Assembly (NCBI GenBank): GCA_011391115.1
Contig: JAABRC010000076.1
Coordinates: forward strand, 1 to 8,071
Direction: 5' to 3'
From: Candidatus Egaibacter danicus
GTDB lineage: Bacteria; Pseudomonadota; Gammaproteobacteria; Burkholderiales; Burkholderiaceae
Length of the DNA stretch: 8,071 nt
The notes beneath the pieces were generated by a model. It ran no database searches, was not told where the DNA came from, and saw only the letters and a program-made list of their open reading frames with translations. Below, in pieces: positions 6,901 through 8,071 of this stretch. Made by a program: the position numbers and the translations under genes. Within the stretch, counting starts at the first letter, position 1; each line of letters begins with the position of its first letter.

Positions 6901-7566
6901 CTGGCACTTGGCGCTTACGAGCCGTCGGTGTGGAATGTTCGCTGGTCGCCTGAAACTGTTGTGGCGGGTGTTTTTGTGTCGGGCTATCACCGGCAAGCCC
7001 TGGCAGGCCTGGGCAGCGAAGTACCGGTTCTCAACGCAAGCTACGACAACCCGTCGGGCTGCGGGTATTTCTACCTTGATCGAAATGATGTGGCCAAAGC
7101 CGACGCCATTGTGAGGAAGGTGTTTGGCCGGTCCGCACATACCTATTTCGTCGCTACGGGCGGTCAGGTCACATTTGGCGATCAGGCTGCTTCCTACACC
7201 CAAAGCGCGCGGCCAACCGTGGAAAGCCTCCGCGACCCGAATACGCCGCTGGCCGGGCAGGCCGGCATTGAGCAATTGCTTCGCGAGGGCAAACTGCGCA
7301 TCGCGACGCATCGCGACGTTTCTGAGTGGCAGGCCGCAGTCAGCAGGTCTCAAAACCTGCCCCAATTGAATGTGATCGGTGCGGGTTCGCAGAGATCTAT
7401 TGGGGACATATCGGCCGGCAATACGTATGTCGTCATCAAGCCCATGCGTTATCCTGCGGGGCTGTATGGTGCGCACTCAGTCACCTTTCTCGTGGAGGCG
7501 GGTGTGTCCAAGCCTGAGGGCAACCCGGGGCATTCGCGGGTGTATGACATGAATCAGTTTCGATAG
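3958..7566 (+). CDS. DUF2339-type polytopic membrane protein fused to a soluble C-terminal domain
   Basis: A 1202-residue protein. ATG 3958 is the first usable start after an in-frame TAG at 3904; no clear ribosome binding site is visible. Residues 2-20 form a membrane helix. Residues about 38-757 are a long series of hydrophobic helices with the DUF2339 (COG5373) pattern: WLLAGNWPAKVG, LMRYALLN, AYLTAYAAYDFFGYL, GYYLGASTMVFA and LIHLSFLFTLAGSF. The usual coiled-coil stretch between the first helix and WLLAGN is very short here (about 17 residues). Residues 758-858 are a Pro/Ser/Ala-rich, probably disordered linker. Residues about 860-880 are another membrane helix. Residues about 927-1190 form a soluble domain that I do not recognise, with the segment GAYEPSVWNVRW (985-996) followed by VSGYHRQALAGL. 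Its only two cysteines, 931 and 1035, could form a disulfide, which fits a periplasmic location. No function is established for DUF2339; a cell-envelope role is only a guess. The stop abuts the direct repeat. Confidence 0.85.
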   Translation: MLSVLFVIGFACLFGLLFALESQSGSSQSRLRPAGLISWLLAGNWPAKVGASLLILGVGALMRYALLNIDVPPEIKLGSGFVAAAALGAGALTLKSLPARRAIYLALSGTAFAVAYLTAYAAYDFFGYLNEVNALALMVLVSLATGWFAVSARAMSVAVLAMAGAYLAPKFAINIPGPAVLYGYYLGASTMVFAMVRLRGWRPLIHLSFLFTLAGSFFLGWTHQLYRTEHYVIMQPMLLALVALHLAMPLAEHRSTSSSWLARFDLGYFILLPVVASGLTLKIAPQVFREGAMGLGLLALLWAAAAVLLVFLKRKPEATKHAFVAALLVMVAGALTATDVPWLMLGLVLFVMGLAVAPRLGWPLRAQEFLCGAAMLVGVLHVVASVFQSVTGQPFGNEVFAQRALASALMGLGAWLAIRSGVASGRMLGVMAAAWGGLTVAAELLRLEVDFLPQLVYAALLAIALVSSFSQRILHTAPIWCALFLLAVTGVGFFVANDTAFEIAVVFAAATPLVFLWIGSNAEAGQDNSESMDEDLAFSAPLGLLPLAWAPWVFALSPHFLTTGNWPAMSLLMASAFAVVLAAKAWRPSGSVWYSQIWPAHFGVVGAALLFAVLFHIERGMWPVVFEVLALVYMATFAGLLKNSPWVALARLVVIVAAFLVVQAMLLRAFGPDRIMSVADILEMKLPVAVSLLWASFGALLAWWGSHIKSRGQWGAGVALLALTAFKLVFRDFGALDQLGNILALIGSGVLFLVVAWFAPVPAASAQSQPEARRKANPETTDSEAPSRPSDKDYAHTQPSPLKTGPVVGNRFDNASVITAASAFGVPANPASVLTGASGAQRTVSRPVPRPKAVAPEGGFNWLLVLLIGLPLCMAILGQQWLTHRHSDTSDPSAVEAAREKVAPKYLSPPVMVADSGPLPAVNPGKVTDACTAFLAQLPADYILYAGGAYSGSKLNFQIDQSGQQATRFDVFVNEPGKNVVLALGAYEPSVWNVRWSPETVVAGVFVSGYHRQALAGLGSEVPVLNASYDNPSGCGYFYLDRNDVAKADAIVRKVFGRSAHTYFVATGGQVTFGDQAASYTQSARPTVESLRDPNTPLAGQAGIEQLLREGKLRIATHRDVSEWQAAVSRSQNLPQLNVIGAGSQRSIGDISAGNTYVVIKPMRYPAGLYGAHSVTFLVEAGVSKPEGNPGHSRVYDMNQFR

Positions 7567-7571
7567 CCAAC

Positions 7572-7649
7572 GCATGTGGCCTACCGCACCGGCCACCTGG
7601 ATCTGCTTTCAAGCCCGACGGTGGCTGCGCAGCTGGTGGACTGGCTGCG
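7572..7649 (+). repeat. Downstream copy of the 78-bp direct repeat
   Basis: Matches 3325-3402 with three differences (7581, 7639, 7645). It begins 5 bases after the stop codon of the DUF2339 fusion gene. A few further bases (AGCCA) match just before it if a 2-base gap is allowed, so the left edge of the duplication may lie inside the last codons of the neighbouring gene. Confidence 0.95.
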
Positions 7650-7674
7650 CCCGGCGCCCGCCCCCGGGCCTTGA
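7572..7674 (+). pseudogene. Orphan C-terminal fragment of the alpha/beta hydrolase gene
   Basis: Read in the hydrolase frame, this stretch encodes HVAYRTGHLDLLSSPTVAAQ, then LVDWLRPAPAPGP and TGA at 7672-7674. It has no start codon or nucleophile region and cannot be a gene on its own. It reads as the original end of the hydrolase gene. Joining the upstream gene to this end would give a 424-residue protein, seven residues longer than the present one. Its stop codon overlaps the sigma-32-like -35 box of htpG, which supports the idea that this is the ancestral junction. Confidence 0.85.
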
Positions 7675-7697
7675 AAATCCCCGCGCCGTCCCTACCT
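7670..7697 (+). promoter_or_regulatory. Probable heat-shock (sigma-32) promoter of htpG
   Basis: CTTGAAA at 7670-7676 is a perfect match to the sigma-32 -35 consensus. After a 13-base spacer, CCCTACCT (7690-7697) matches the CCCCATTT -10 consensus at 5 of 8 positions. HtpG is a known heat-shock regulon member in proteobacteria, and the site lies about 65-90 bases before its start codon. The -10 box is weak, so the assignment rests mainly on the -35 box and the context. Confidence 0.5.
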
Positions 7698-7712
7698 CAC
7701 GCATTGCGTGAT

Positions 7713-7743
7713 CGCTCCCGCCGGAGCGCGCCTCTGTTTTTTT
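7713..7743 (+). other. Hairpin followed by a T-run upstream of htpG
   Basis: CGCTCC (7713-7718) pairs with GGAGCG (7723-7728) around a 4-base loop, and seven T follow at 7737-7743. The T-run begins 8 bases after the stem, too far for a standard intrinsic terminator. If the promoter above is real, the hairpin lies in the htpG 5' leader, so it may be a leader structure or a weak terminator for read-through from the hydrolase. Confidence 0.35.
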
Positions 7744-7759
7744 AAACCCCACAAGATCC

Positions 7760-8071
7760 ATGAGCAAACAAACCCTGTCCTTCCAGGCCGAAGTGTCGCA
7801 ACTGCTGCACCTCGTCACCCATTCGCTGTATTCCAACCCCGACATTTTTTTGCGCGAGCTGGTGTCCAACGCGTCGGACGCCTGCGACAAGCTGCGTTTT
7901 GAAGGCCTGAACAACGCCGCGCTGTTTGAAGACGCGCCCAATCTGGACGTGCGCGTGGCCTTTGACAAAGACGCCAAGACTCTCACCATCACCGACAACG
8001 GCATCGGCATGAGCTTGGCCGAGGCGGTGGAGCACTTGGGCACCATTGCCAAGAGCGGCACCAAAGACTTC
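7760..8071 (+). CDS. htpG: Molecular chaperone HtpG (Hsp90), 3' end outside window
   Basis: ATG 7760 opens a frame that runs without a stop to the end of the window, giving the first 104 residues of a protein normally about 630-650 long. It is the start of the GHKL ATPase domain of bacterial Hsp90: [19 protein letters not shown], then [18 protein letters not shown] with Glu33 (general base for ATP hydrolysis), Asn37 (magnesium) and Asp40, then ITDNGIGM with Asp79, which contacts the adenine, and [12 protein letters not shown], the start of the ATP lid. HtpG is a cytoplasmic ATP-dependent chaperone induced by heat. The ribosome binding site is weak. All key residues in the visible part are present, so the gene seems intact and marks the conserved right flank of the inserted segment. 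Confidence 0.97.
   Translation, partial: MSKQTLSFQAEVSQLLHLVTHSLYSNPDIFLRELVSNASDACDKLRFEGLNNAALFEDAPNLDVRVAFDKDAKTLTITDNGIGMSLAEAVEHLGTIAKSGTKDF

Larger units (their letters stand above)
3404..7571. other. Probable inserted accessory segment between the direct repeats
   Basis: About 4.2 kb lies between two copies of the hydrolase 3' end. It carries a broken AAA ATPase gene and the large DUF2339 fusion gene, whose stop (7564-7566) lies only 5 bases before the second repeat. The downstream copy alone continues into the htpG upstream region, so the ancestral order was probably hydrolase directly followed by htpG. Insertion at a gene's 3' end with duplication of that end resembles integrative elements, but no integrase, transposase or terminal inverted repeat is visible. 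Recombination with a foreign segment that carried a related hydrolase is an equally good explanation. Confidence 0.5.

Noticed and set aside
3404..7571. Insertion sequence or transposon between the direct repeats
   Set aside because: No transposase reading frame and no terminal inverted repeats; a 78-bp duplication is far longer than a normal target-site duplication.

Overview
The window looks like a chromosomal stretch of a GC-rich betaproteobacterium, most likely Burkholderiales (Comamonadaceae-like). This rests on the style of the flanking housekeeping proteins (an RluF-like rRNA pseudouridine synthase and HtpG) and on codon use dominated by G/C in third positions. It is an inference from protein character; no database search was possible.

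Layout, all genes on the + strand. (1) 1-450: the 3' part of a 23S rRNA pseudouridine synthase gene. (2) 476-2080: a small accessory cluster. It holds a HigA/VapI-like antitoxin start joined to an unrecognised AT-rich tail (TTG start with a strong ribosome binding site), overlapping by ATGA with a Schlafen/AlbA_2-type ATP-binding regulator. That regulator is split into two overlapping reading frames by what looks like an internal deletion, and its second half carries five perfect 12-bp repeats encoding VTGE. (3) 2153-3406: an alpha/beta hydrolase with a complete Ser-Asp-His triad. (4) 3407-7566: a 107-residue-scale leftover of a broken AAA-family ATPase gene, then a very large membrane protein (DUF2339-type N-terminal part, disordered linker, extra membrane helix, unrecognised soluble C-terminal domain). 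(5) 7572-7674: a second, orphan copy of the hydrolase C-terminus. (6) 7760-end: the start of htpG, preceded by a good match to a heat-shock (sigma-32) promoter.

The most informative structure is the pair of 78-bp direct repeats at 3325-3402 and 7572-7649 (75/78 identical by hand alignment). The downstream copy continues in frame to its own stop codon. The simplest reading is that the hydrolase once ran directly into the htpG upstream region, and that about 4.2 kb carrying the ATPase remnant and the DUF2339 fusion gene now sits between two copies of the hydrolase 3' end. No integrase, transposase or terminal inverted repeat is visible, so the mechanism is open.

The accessory genes do not form an obvious single pathway. 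The HigA-like fragment, the split AlbA_2 regulator and the AAA ATPase remnant look like decaying toxin-antitoxin or defence-type genes. The hydrolase and the DUF2339 fusion protein appear intact. I see no complete, clearly novel system; the best candidates for something undescribed are the soluble C-terminal domain fused to DUF2339 and the chimeric HigA-like ORF coupled to the AlbA_2 regulator.
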